Assembly: GCF_041538065.1 (NCBI RefSeq)
Contig: NZ_JBGORW010000003.1
Coordinates: 62,001 to 126,000, forward strand
DNA from: Leptotrichia hongkongensis
GTDB lineage: Bacteria > Fusobacteriota > Fusobacteriia > Fusobacteriales > Leptotrichiaceae
Reading direction: 5' to 3'
Length of the DNA stretch: 64,000 nt
In this document: positions 8,905 to 17,519 of the stretch, piece by piece
Layout: each line of letters opens with the position of its first letter
Numbering within the stretch: position 1 is the first letter of the stretch
The notes under the pieces: generated by a model
Seen by the model: the letters and a program-made list of their open reading frames with translations, nothing else
What the model was told of the DNA's origin: nothing
The model's database searches: none
Position numbers and translations under genes: made by a program

Positions 8905-9055
8905 TTTTTATAAGGCAAGGGAAATCAGTCGCCATTTCCCTTGCAACCCTGGCTCGTCTAAGCATTTTTTTGAAATAAAAACGAAACTCGCTAACGCTCA
9001 AACAATCGTTTTCATTCCAAAAAAATCACGACATTCTATACTAAATTATAAAGAT
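8905..9055 (-). repeat. Structured dispersed element, class I, inverted copy
   Basis: Read on the minus strand it has the same order as copy A. Hairpin 1 is a long stem of about 21 bp (8964-8984 with 9006-9026) with the tip TTTGAGCGTTAGCGAG. A linker with AGCCAGGGTTG follows. Hairpin 2 (8916-8943) is a perfect 10-bp stem CAAGGGAAAT / ATTTCCCTTG around the loop GGCGACTG. The hairpin-2 stem sequence is unrelated to copy A, but its position and pairing are kept. Confidence 0.65.
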
Positions 9056-9095
9056 TATCATATTTAAGTTTTAGGCTTTTACATTTTAAAAATAC

Positions 9096-9335
9096 TAAAT
9101 AAGCAAAATTTCGTTAAAGGAAAAATAACTAAATACGAATGTATTTCTTTCGCCATAATTTTTATAATGATAGAACTTATTTATGTTAAAATAACTCTTA
9201 TTTGTGAAAGTGAGCGTAGTTTTTACGAAGCGAGTTTTATTTTTTCTTTATAAGAAAGTTTTGCCTAAAGCGGGATTGTAAGGGCATAGCGTTTGATGTC
9301 CTTACGTTACAAAAAATTGAAGTAAAAAAACAAGA
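9096..9335 (+). repeat. Structured dispersed element, class II, copy D
   Basis: A long-range stem brings GCAAAATTTCG near 9103 together with AAGAAAGTTTTGC ending at 9264, enclosing AT-rich sequence that includes AAGCGAGTTTTAT. After AAAGCGGGATT comes hairpin 2 (9278-9305), GTAAGGGCAT / ATGTCCTTAC, 9 of 10 pairs canonical plus one G-U, around the loop AGCGTTTG. The same layout recurs at 31471-31650. With the neighbouring class I copy it fills most of the 8.6-9.4 kb gene-free gap. Confidence 0.65.
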
Positions 9336-9427
9336 GCATAATTATTTTTTACACTCTTGCTTATTTATAGATGATTAAATTTATTTGTTAAAAACAACAG
9401 ATACAGCCAATATAAAATTTATACTTT

Positions 9428-10498
9428 TTATTTTATTAAACTAAATACAAAATATGGAAGAAACCCCATGCACATACTTGAAAAAATAATCCAAAGTCCC
9501 GACACAGTCTCCACAATTTTTCCTGATAAATCCTTTTTCAAAAATTTTACCATAAAATATATCGAAACTATCAATATTACAAGCAATATTAATCTGCTGA
9601 ATAAAAAATATTTTTCATAAGTATGGGCAAGCCCAAGAATGACAAGAAGATATTCAATAATAAAAAGTAGACTTAAAATAACCACAGCCTTTTTTCTTCC
9701 CAAAAGTTTGCTATATGTTTGCACTCCATGTTCCTTTTCATCAGCTCTTCTCGTTTTCCTTCCAATTTCCAGAACAATTCCATTTAAATAATTTAATGCA
9801 AAAAGAGGAATTAGTCCTACAAAAATATTTTTTTCGTATTTTTCTAGCAATAAGTACAAAGTTTCTAAAAAATGATCTTGTAAAATATATTCTATTCCTT
9901 TTACAATAACAAGGGTAATAAATATCATTATCACAACGTGGGAGAGAGCATAAATTAAAATTCTTTTTGTAAGCCATTTTTTTATAAAAAATTCTTTTGA
10001 CATCAAAAACATATAAATCCATACTAATATCATATAATAAATAATTTTAGGATTTATTACATGTGCAAATATTATCTGAATTATAACAGTAGCAATTCCA
10101 ATTTTTCCCAATACTTTTAATGAAATTATACCTCTTTGAACAGGACGATAAGACCGATATTTTAAATCTTCTTCATAATCTTTAAATTCATCTGTAATTC
10201 TCAGCTGAAAGAAAAACATGAATATTATGATAAATAAGGGAAGTAATTTATACCAGATCATTGGCACTTTATCAATTTCTTTATCCCAGAGTAGTGGTAC
10301 TCTATTGATTTCTTTTGACAAAATTGGCTTTATAATTTTTGAATTATACAGTAATCCTGTGTAAATATATCCTGACAAAGTAAAAATCAATACGAAAAAA
10401 GAGTTTTTTCCTAATGGAAATCGCTCATTTAAGTATATTTTGAATTTTTTTATATTTTAGATTATTGATTTTTTTGAATTTCTATTACTTTGACTCAT
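9428..10498 (-). CDS. UbiA-family prenyltransferase, 5' end interrupted by a stop codon
   Basis: Integral membrane protein with about nine hydrophobic segments. The first aspartate-rich motif reads RITDEFKDYEEDLKYR and is followed by RPVQRGI; the second region is EIGRKTRRADEKEHGVQTYS. Both mark UbiA prenyltransferases that attach isoprenoid tails to aromatic or other acceptors; the substrate is not predictable here. A good start exists (ATG 10496-10498 after AGAGGAG), but codon 14 is TAA (10457-10459), and family-like sequence (KIYLNERFPLGKN) continues beyond it in the same frame. The next start, TTG 10390, would lose that segment. Either a nonsense mutation or non-canonical initiation. Confidence 0.7.
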
Positions 10499-10535
10499 TT
10501 ATTTCTCCTCTTACAATATTATATATAAATAGATT

Positions 10536-10919
10536 TTACTGACAGTAGAAGTCAATCATGGAAAGTAAATATCCTGTATTACTGTCTACTGGTGTACTTT
10601 CAATAAAATCTTTAATTTTATACCTTAATATTAATTTTTTTTCATTATACTGTTCACGCTTTTCAATAGTCATCGCTCTATCCAGAGAATGACTAAACGG
10701 ACTTCCTGAACTTGCAATGCCTTCTATAATTCCCCCTAAAAAATCAAAAAACAGTCCTCTTGCTTTAGAACGTATATGAGTCTGATACTTTTCATCAAGG
10801 TATGATAAGTCTGCCTCACTCTTTTCTGCTGAAAGATAAAATCTTTTCAAAGCTCTTCTGTCATATAATGAAAATAATTTTAATCCTTCCTGAATTAATT
10901 CTTTTGCTTCTGTTTTCAT
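10536..10919 (-). CDS. Hypothetical protein, 127 residues
   Basis: ATG at 10919 follows AGAAAGGA at good spacing. Soluble and strongly helical in appearance, rich in Lys, Glu and Arg (ALKRFYLSAEKSEADLSYLD), with a Gly/Ser patch FLGGIIEGIASSGSPFSHSL near the middle. No signal peptide and no recognised domain. It lies upstream of the UbiA-like gene on the same strand. A short open frame of about 69 codons (11069-10861) overlaps its start and may be the remains of an upstream partner truncated near the IS30 remnant. Confidence 0.55.
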   Translation of the reverse strand: MKTEAKELIQEGLKLFSLYDRRALKRFYLSAEKSEADLSYLDEKYQTHIRSKARGLFFDFLGGIIEGIASSGSPFSHSLDRAMTIEKREQYNEKKLILRYKIKDFIESTPVDSNTGYLLSMIDFYCQ

Positions 10920-11090
10920 AAAATTTCCTTTCTGAATTTAAATTTTCAATAATCTCTTCAAGTTTTTTATAGTCTGTCGTACTGTTATATCTTTTGTCCA
11001 TAGGAATTTCAGTTTCGATTATTTTAAATATTCTAAATTTATAGATTGTAAAATATATTGCGACAAACTAAAAAATATAAAAACTCATGA

Positions 11091-11651
11091 TAATTTCGTG
11101 TTAAAATGTTAGTAACAACAAAAACATTAACGAAAGGAAATATATCATGAGCCACAAATATTTTACCATAAATGAAAGAAATAAACTAGAGGTTCTGCTA
11201 AAAAAAAATTACAAAATTTCTAAAATTTTCAAAATCTTTAACAGGCACAGGGCTACCATTTATCGTGAAATCAAAAGAATTAATGGCGAATACTCTTCTG
11301 AGAATAATCAGGCAGATGCCAATGCAAAAGCCACTAATAAAGGAAGAAATTTAACAATTACTGCTGAATTGAAAATCTGATAGAGGACAGGCTCTGGAAG
11401 ACCTAGTCATCTGAACAAATTGTCAGTAGCGAATTAAAGGAGGGATTGTCGCTTAAAACTATCTATAACTGGCTGTACAATAATTTTCTGTACGTTTCCC
11501 TGAATGTCTTTAGAAGAAAAGTAAGGAGAGGGAAAACCAAGAATACGAAAGGAAAATTCAATATTGGAAAGTCAATTGGCGATAAATCGGAAGAAGTAAA
11601 GAAAATGTTTAAACTATGCAACGCTATTTGAAAAATTTTTACACGAAATTA
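11091..11651 (+). mobile_element. Decayed IS30-type insertion element
   Basis: The ~560-bp unit is bounded by imperfect inverted repeats (TAATTTCGTGTTAAAAT at 11091-11107; ATTTTTACACGAAATTA at 11635-11651). Inside are pieces of an IS30 transposase. It is roughly half the length of an intact IS30 element and cannot move on its own. The end assignment is tentative because only one copy is visible. Confidence 0.55.
11147..11631 (+). pseudogene. IS30-family transposase remnant
   Basis: The first piece (11147-11380) is the N-terminal helix-turn-helix: SHKYFTINERNKLEVLLKKN and RATIYREIKRING. A frameshift after AELKI continues the protein as LIEDRLWKT, then a TAG where IS30 proteins usually have Trp, then SSEQIVSSELKEGLSLKTIYNWL. 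The second open piece (11446-11631) ends before any DDE catalytic domain. Three lesions (frameshift, nonsense, 3' truncation) make it inactive. Confidence 0.8.
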
Positions 11652-12053
11652 GAAAAAAATGGTAAAATGTTCACCGTTTTGATATAATTAATTTTTTTAT
11701 CAAAAACTCTAGTTTATTTATTTAATTTGTGGTAAAATGTCTTGTTACTTATAGTATATTTTTTTTAATAGTAAATTGATTTTAAATAATAGCTATAGAG
11801 ATTTATAAAAATCAAAATTATTAATTCTAGTAATAATTAATGTTTATTGATTTAAAAGTAGAAAAAATAATATGTTTATTTAATAACTTTTTATAAAATT
11901 TTATTGCTAGGTTGTAAAGTGAATTTTATAAATAGAAAAATGTTAGTAGAAATTAATTCTTTTTTATTCAAATAACTTTTTTAGATAGAAAGGATACATA
12001 ATTTAAGATTATTAAAATTTTTATTTAATAAATTAAAAGAGAGGTGTTGTCAA
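11652..12053 (+). other. Gene-free AT-rich leader before the autotransporter gene
   Basis: About 400 bp with no credible open frame. It contains two direct copies of TGGTAAAATGT (near 11659 and 11732) and several T-rich runs. It must hold the promoter of the downstream autotransporter gene, but no single -35/-10 pair stands out. AGAGAGGTG at the 3' end is the ribosome site. Confidence 0.4.
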
Positions 12054-14474
12054 ATGGGGAAAAATTTTTCGTATGAATTTTTAGAATTTTGTAACGATAA
12101 TTTTGATAATGTGAAAGAAAATGATAAAAATGATTTTCATGATGATATTTCCAATTTAAAATTTTCGAATGTTGAAAATAGTGATAAAGCCAGAAATAAA
12201 AAGGTAAAATTTAATACAAAATATAAAAATAATATAGAATATAGTAAAAAAAATCCAATAAAAATAAATTCAAAAGCAACAGCAACTTTTTTTCTGACGG
12301 CATTTACTGGAATATTAAATGCAACTGGAATGGATACGAAAGTTGAAAGAGAAAAAATTAATGAAAATGAAAAAAATCAAAACTTTAATTCAGATAATCT
12401 AGATATTAATTTTAATTTCAAAAAAAATAAGATACAGAAAAATGAAATTGAAGATAGTTTTTCAAAGAAAAAACCAAAAGTGAGATTTTCATTTTCTACA
12501 ATGTATGAAGTTCCAATTTCCAAACGTAAGCCAAAAAACTCTCCAAATACTGGAATGACGATAGATAAAATTGATAAACAGCCACTTTCTAATAGTTCTA
12601 AAAAAATATCAAATACTTCAAATTCTCAAATAAAGGCCCATACTGAAAGCGAACGTTGGACTTATTACGGTGGAGATGAATTTAATGACAACAGTTTTGA
12701 TACAAGTAAATGGTCAGCATACGACAATAACAATACTTATGGACATCCGCAGGATATGATTCAATACTATAATGCAAGTCAAATTTCAGAAACAACTGAT
12801 GCACAAGGAAATGGAGTTTTAAATATAAATTCAAATAGAATGAGAGGTACTACAATTACTACTTCTGATGGGCAAAGCAGGGAAGCTTGGAATTCGGGAT
12901 TTATAACTTCAGGAGGACGATATGCAGCTAATCCTGCAAATGTTTTTTATCCATTGTATTCGAGAATTGATGTAAGGGCAAAAGTTGCAAATGAAATAGG
13001 TTTTTGGCATGCTCCATGGGTAACTCATTATAATGGCGCATCTACTGCAGAATTAGATATTGGAGAATTTTTTGCACCGACAAATGGAAAAAATGTGGTT
13101 ACTCAATCAATTCATTTATATAATAAGAAAATGGGGACAGTTCAAAAAAATGTAGTAAATGGTGGAATTAAAAATTTTAGAGTAAAATCTGATGTTCAGA
13201 ATGATTTTCATGTTTATTCAGTATCAGTGGAACCGTCTTCAACTCCTAATGAAGCAATTATTACATATTGGGTTGATGATAATAAAGTTTATTCATTTGC
13301 TACAGATTCAAAAGGAGCGGGTATTTATAATAAATTTATTGAAGATTCAATAAAAGACAATAGGTTAGATTCTACATGGAATATTATGTTTCAAGGGGGA
13401 GTAGGAGGTAATGGCTATCCGATAACTGGATTGGACTCAGCACAGAGTGTTATTGACTATATTCGTGTATTTGTCCCTGCAGCCCAAGTGCAATCAGTAC
13501 CTACTGTAACACCTGTAAATCCTGCTACAACACCAGGAAGTTCAAATACTCCAGGGAATAATAATAATACGTCTCCTACAGCAGCAATTCCTATATACCA
13601 TAAAATATTAATAGAAGCGCCTAGATCAAAAGTGGATTTTGATCTTGTAAAAAAAATAAATTCTGAAATTTATAGAAACATTGAAAATACAGAGGATGAT
13701 AAACTGGATGTAAATATAACTCATATTGGAAATATCAGTACGAGCTATAGTGATAAATTAAATAACATAAATTATACTTCAAATTCACAAGGAATATTAT
13801 TATCCGCTTTAAAAGATTTTGGAAAATTTACATTTGGGGGAGCTTTAGGATATCAGAATTCTAATGTTAATTATAATGGAGTTTTTAGTGGAATTGAAGA
13901 GGATATTGATTCTTTTCAGGCATTATTAGAGGGAAAATATGAATTTACTGAAAAACTCGATTTAGCAGGAATTTTAACATATTCATACAATAATCATAAG
14001 TATAAAGCCGATTTTTTTAATATAATGAATAATGTGAAATATAAATCTAGAATATTGGATGCTTCAATGAGATTAGGTTATAAATTCATATTTGATGATG
14101 GATATATAAAGCCATACTTAGGGTTAGGTATAACAGGAATTAAAGAAGGAGACATGAGTAAAATTAATGTTTCTAATACTTCACAAACTGGAATAAACGA
14201 ATTTTTAGGAATTTATGGTGAAAAAACTTTTGGTAAATTTACTTTATTCGGACAATCAGAATATAGATTTAGAAATAAAAAAGCTTCATATCATACAAAA
14301 AGAAGTTATACTAATCGATACGATATTTCTCCACTAAACTATTCTAGACAGTCATTTAGCTTTGATATAGGTGGAGATTATAAAGTAAATGATAATATGA
14401 ACGTAAGTTTGTCGTATGGATTTAATGGCTCTAAAAATAACAGTCTTAAATTAGGATTGAAAGCTTCTTTTTAG
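12054..14474 (+). CDS. Autotransporter with a GH16 endo-glucanase-type passenger
   Basis: 806 residues in three parts. Residues 1-200 are charged and Asn/Lys-rich with one hydrophobic stretch (ATATFFLTAFTGILNATGM, about 83-101) that could be a recessed signal sequence. Residues 201-480 form a GH16 beta-jelly-roll (WTYYGGDEFND, REAWNSGFITSGGRY, GFWHAPWVTHYNG) with the catalytic ExDxxE as E333, D335, E338. A Pro/Thr/Asn linker follows, then about 250 residues of amphipathic strands ending in KLGLKASF, typical of a type V beta-barrel with terminal Phe. GH16 enzymes cut beta-1,3/1,4-glucans and related polymers; the substrate is not clear. Expected location: cell surface or released. Standalone gene. 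Confidence 0.85.
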   Translation: MGKNFSYEFLEFCNDNFDNVKENDKNDFHDDISNLKFSNVENSDKARNKKVKFNTKYKNNIEYSKKNPIKINSKATATFFLTAFTGILNATGMDTKVEREKINENEKNQNFNSDNLDINFNFKKNKIQKNEIEDSFSKKKPKVRFSFSTMYEVPISKRKPKNSPNTGMTIDKIDKQPLSNSSKKISNTSNSQIKAHTESERWTYYGGDEFNDNSFDTSKWSAYDNNNTYGHPQDMIQYYNASQISETTDAQGNGVLNINSNRMRGTTITTSDGQSREAWNSGFITSGGRYAANPANVFYPLYSRIDVRAKVANEIGFWHAPWVTHYNGASTAELDIGEFFAPTNGKNVVTQSIHLYNKKMGTVQKNVVNGGIKNFRVKSDVQNDFHVYSVSVEPSSTPNEAIITYWVDDNKVYSFATDSKGAGIYNKFIEDSIKDNRLDSTWNIMFQGGVGGNGYPITGLDSAQSVIDYIRVFVPAAQVQSVPTVTPVNPATTPGSSNTPGNNNNTSPTAAIPIYHKILIEAPRSKVDFDLVKKINSEIYRNIENTEDDKLDVNITHIGNISTSYSDKLNNINYTSNSQGILLSALKDFGKFTFGGALGYQNSNVNYNGVFSGIEEDIDSFQALLEGKYEFTEKLDLAGILTYSYNNHKYKADFFNIMNNVKYKSRILDASMRLGYKFIFDDGYIKPYLGLGITGIKEGDMSKINVSNTSQTGINEFLGIYGEKTFGKFTLFGQSEYRFRNKKASYHTKRSYTNRYDISPLNYSRQSFSFDIGGDYKVNDNMNVSLSYGFNGSKNNSLKLGLKASF

Positions 14475-14534
14475 AGATAAAATGTATTAAAAATTTTTGT
14501 ATTAGAGCAAAAAAATATCTTTAGATTAATAATA

Positions 14535-14592
14535 TACTCAAACCTATTTAAAATTAAACTACTAAAAATTATATAAATTTAGGGTTTGAGTA
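14535..14592. repeat. Inverted repeat after the autotransporter gene
   Basis: Perfect 10-bp arms TACTCAAACC / GGTTTGAGTA (14535-14544 / 14583-14592) separated by 38 AT-rich bases. No T-tract follows, so it is not a textbook terminator, although it lies where one is expected. Confidence 0.4.
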
Positions 14593-14770
14593 AAATAGTC
14601 ATAGCCTTTTGAGTTTAGTTTTAAAGCAGTTTTACTATATAAGATGTTTTTATGAGCAAAAATACTGGTAATATTCCAAGTTAAATTTTTAAAAAATATT
14701 CACTTCTAAATAAAAATATGATATAATCCAAGTAATTTTAATTACGCAGGAAGGAGAAAGTGCAAAAAGT

Positions 14771-15214
14771 ATGGAATTTTATAATTTTATTTATTTGGAA
14801 AATAAAAAGATTGTAATTGACAAGTTTTTTCTTGTTATAATTATTTTTGTAATTGCATTTGTATTATTTGCATTCTGGAAATGGTTTAAAGGGAGCATTT
14901 CTTTGAGAGATAAGCAGCTTAGTATGCTTGGTTTAATGATTATTTTTTTATTTGGATTGTATCATTTTGAAAATTACAGAGCTAATAATAATCGAGAAAA
15001 AGTTTATAAAAATTCAGCAAGCGTTATAAAAAAACTGGCTGAAAAATTTAAAGTTGGAGAAAATGAGATTTTTATAAATACTCCCGAAATAACAGAACAT
15101 ACAGTTTATAAAATAAGGGATAAGTTTTATCAGATTCATTGGGTAGACAATAATATTCTGGTTGAACAAATGACAGTTCCTTATGTAGATGAAATTAAAA
15201 CATTTAAAGAATAG
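14771..15214 (+). CDS. DUF3290-family membrane protein
   Basis: 147 residues with two N-terminal transmembrane segments (about 18-39 and 52-64) and a soluble C-terminal half (EKFKVGENEIFINTPEITEH, KFYQIHWVDNN). This matches the small DUF3290 proteins encoded directly before YetF/DUF421 genes. Function unknown; the pairing with the next gene, 56 bp downstream, is the main evidence that the two act together at the cytoplasmic membrane. Confidence 0.7.
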   Translation: MEFYNFIYLENKKIVIDKFFLVIIIFVIAFVLFAFWKWFKGSISLRDKQLSMLGLMIIFLFGLYHFENYRANNNREKVYKNSASVIKKLAEKFKVGENEIFINTPEITEHTVYKIRDKFYQIHWVDNNILVEQMTVPYVDEIKTFKE

Positions 15215-15269
15215 CGAAATTTCTTGTTTTTTAAAAGGAAAGATAATAAAGAAAGTGAGATGATGTAAT

Positions 15270-15902
15270 TTGGATTTTATAATTCCTGTGGCGATAAAAC
15301 TTACAATCGGATTTATTGCTTTAGTAGTATTTATGAATTTAAACGGACGAAGCCAGCTGGCACCCACTTCAACAGAAGATCAGATAGGAAACTATGTTCT
15401 TGGGGGAATTATTGGTGGTGTAATTTACAATCCTAGCATAACAATAGTTCAGTTTTTAATAGTACTGTTAATATGGGGACTGTTAATGACAACAATAGAT
15501 TTTCTAAAAAATTCAAACAAAAATGTAAAAAAAATGATAGATGGACAAATTGTATACTTAATAAAAGGTGGAAAAATGCTAACAGAAAATTTTGCTCAGG
15601 CAACTCTTTCTATTCCTGATTTCTATACGAAATTAAGAACAAAAGGGATTTTCAAAGTATCGGAGATTGAAGATGCATTTATGGAATCAAATGGACAATT
15701 AATTGTTATACAAAAAAATGATGAAAATTATTCAAGTTTACTAATTTCGGAAGGAAAAATTCTGCAAGAAAATCTTGAACATATTGGAAAAGATGACAAA
15801 TGGCTTTGGGAAGAACTTGCAAAGTATAATGTTTCTGATATTAATGATATTTTTTTAGTTGAATATGATGGCGATGATAAACTTTTTATTGTGAGAAAAT
15901 AA
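15270..15902 (+). CDS. YetF-like DUF421 membrane protein
   Basis: 210 residues with three hydrophobic segments (about 5-25, 42-58, 62-80), followed by the cytosolic DUF421 domain. The family signature NGRSQLAPTSTEDQIGNYVL is present near residue 26, as is GQIVYLIKGGKM. It starts with TTG at 15270 after AGTGAGATG; no ATG fits the membrane N-terminus. In Bacillus, relatives affect spore or envelope properties, but the biochemical role is unknown. Operon partner of the DUF3290 gene. Confidence 0.8.
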   Translation: MDFIIPVAIKLTIGFIALVVFMNLNGRSQLAPTSTEDQIGNYVLGGIIGGVIYNPSITIVQFLIVLLIWGLLMTTIDFLKNSNKNVKKMIDGQIVYLIKGGKMLTENFAQATLSIPDFYTKLRTKGIFKVSEIEDAFMESNGQLIVIQKNDENYSSLLISEGKILQENLEHIGKDDKWLWEELAKYNVSDINDIFLVEYDGDDKLFIVRK

Positions 15903-15914
15903 TTTTAAATAAAA

Positions 15915-15955
15915 GATACTCAGACAGTAGTGTGATATTGCCTGGGTATTTTTTG
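15915..15955 (+). terminator. Terminator after the YetF-like gene
   Basis: Stem ATACTCAG / CTGGGTAT with one G-U pair, followed by a run of six T. Closes the DUF3290-YetF unit. Confidence 0.65.
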
Positions 15956-16115
15956 TATACAGAATAGAAAAAAGTAAAAAAAACAATTTACAGAATAAAG
16001 ATTTTACAGTATAATATGAACAAAGGAAAATAGAGTGATATTATTGAAAATAAATGGTTAGAAAAATTTTGAAATAATATTTAGAAGAATAAATTTATAT
16101 TGAGGAGGAAAATTA

Positions 16116-17330
16116 ATGGGAAAAAAAGCATTAGTAATCGGAGCTGGAGGAGTATCAAATGTAGTGTGTCACAAATGTGCACAAAATTCGGAAGTATTTA
16201 GTTCAATTATGATAGCTAGCCGTACAAAGGCAAAATGCGATGAAATCAAGGAAAGAATTGAAAAAAGTAAATATGCTGGAAGAATTGAGATTCAGACTGC
16301 AAAGGTGGATGCAAATAATGTGTCTGAGTTAGTGGCATTGATTAATGAATATAAGCCTGATATTGTGATAAATGTGGCTTTGCCATATCAAGATTTGACA
16401 ATTATGGATGCTTGTCTTGAAACTAAGACTGATTATTTGGATACAGCAAATTATGAGCCTTTGGACACAGCAAAATTTGAGTATAAATGGCAATGGGCTT
16501 ATAGAGAAAAATTTGAAAAGGCTGGGATTACGGCTATTTTAGGAAGTGGATTTGATCCAGGTGTTACTGGAGTGTTTTCAGCATATGCACAAAAGCATTA
16601 TTTTGATGAAATAAATTACATTGACATTCTTGATGCAAATGCAGGAGATCACGGTTACCCGTTTGCAACAAACTTTAATCCAGAAATTAATATTAGAGAA
16701 GTTACAGCTAATGGAAGTTACTGGGAAGATGGAAAATGGGTAGAAACAGAACCGATGGAAATTAAAAGAGTATACAATTTCCCACAAATTGGTGAAAAGG
16801 ATATGTACTTACTGCACCATGAAGAATTAGAATCGCTTGCAGTTAATATTAAAGGTATTAAAAGAATTAGATTCTTTATGACTTTTGGACAAAGTTACCT
16901 GACTCACTTAAAAGTGCTTGAAAATGTTGGAATGACTTCAATTGAGCCAATAGAATTTGAAGGAAAGAAAATTGTTCCATTACAATTTTTAACAGCAGTA
17001 TTACCTGATCCAGCTTCACTTGGGCCTAGAACAAAAGGTAAGACAAACATCGGAAATATTTTTAGAGGTAAAAAAGATGGCGTAGAAAAAACTTATTATG
17101 TGTACAATGTTTGCGATCATGAGGAATGTTACAAAGAAGTTAGCTCACAAGCTATTTCTTACACAACAGGAGTGCCTGCAATGATAGGGGCTGCAATGGT
17201 ACTTACTGGTGAATGGAAAAAGCCAGGAGTGTTTAATGTAGAAGAAATGAATCCAGATCCATTTATGGAAGCATTAAATAAATTTGGACTACCTTGGCTT
17301 GAAGATTTTAAACCGACATTGGTTGATTAA
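16116..17330 (+). CDS. Saccharopine dehydrogenase-family protein, probable carboxynorspermidine synthase
   Basis: 404 residues. An N-terminal Rossmann motif, KKALVIGAGGVSNVVCHKCA, is followed by IASRTKAKCDEI, then DYLDTANYEPLD, GSGFDPGVTGVFSAYAQKH and DANAGDHGYPFATNFNPEIN. This pattern is that of carboxynorspermidine/carboxyspermidine dehydrogenases, which reductively condense aspartate semialdehyde with a diamine using NADPH. It would provide a spermidine route not needing decarboxylated SAM. The usual partner decarboxylase (NspC) is not in this window. AGGAGG lies before the ATG. A lysine-pathway saccharopine role is less likely from length and motifs. Confidence 0.85.
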   Translation: MGKKALVIGAGGVSNVVCHKCAQNSEVFSSIMIASRTKAKCDEIKERIEKSKYAGRIEIQTAKVDANNVSELVALINEYKPDIVINVALPYQDLTIMDACLETKTDYLDTANYEPLDTAKFEYKWQWAYREKFEKAGITAILGSGFDPGVTGVFSAYAQKHYFDEINYIDILDANAGDHGYPFATNFNPEINIREVTANGSYWEDGKWVETEPMEIKRVYNFPQIGEKDMYLLHHEELESLAVNIKGIKRIRFFMTFGQSYLTHLKVLENVGMTSIEPIEFEGKKIVPLQFLTAVLPDPASLGPRTKGKTNIGNIFRGKKDGVEKTYYVYNVCDHEECYKEVSSQAISYTTGVPAMIGAAMVLTGEWKKPGVFNVEEMNPDPFMEALNKFGLPWLEDFKPTLVD

Positions 17331-17358
17331 AAAAAATATTACAGTAAAATAAATTTTT

Positions 17359-17418
17359 GAAAATCAGACTGCTGAAAGATGTTAGATCTTACATTTTTTA
17401 GCAATTTGATTTTTTTTT
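17359..17418 (+). terminator. Terminator before the nucleoside-binding lipoprotein gene
   Basis: Long interrupted stem: AAAATCA, TGCTGAAA and ATGT on the left pair with ACAT, TTTTTAGCA and TTGATTTT on the right, followed by T residues. Ends the dehydrogenase transcript. Confidence 0.6.
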
Positions 17419-17519
17419 ATAAAAATTTTTAAAAAATTTGTGAAGATAGTATTTTAAAATTTAAAAAAATAGGGTATAATTAAGTATGAAAAAAATATAA
17501 AATTTTATAGGAGGAGAAA

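Noticed and set aside
10861..11069. Separate minus-strand gene of about 69 codons
   Set aside because: It has no start codon after the upstream stop and overlaps the 127-residue gene by ~59 bases; at most a truncated remnant.
14535..14592. Terminator of the autotransporter gene
   Set aside because: The 10-bp arms are perfect but the spacer is 38 nt and no T-tract follows, so it is listed only as an inverted repeat.
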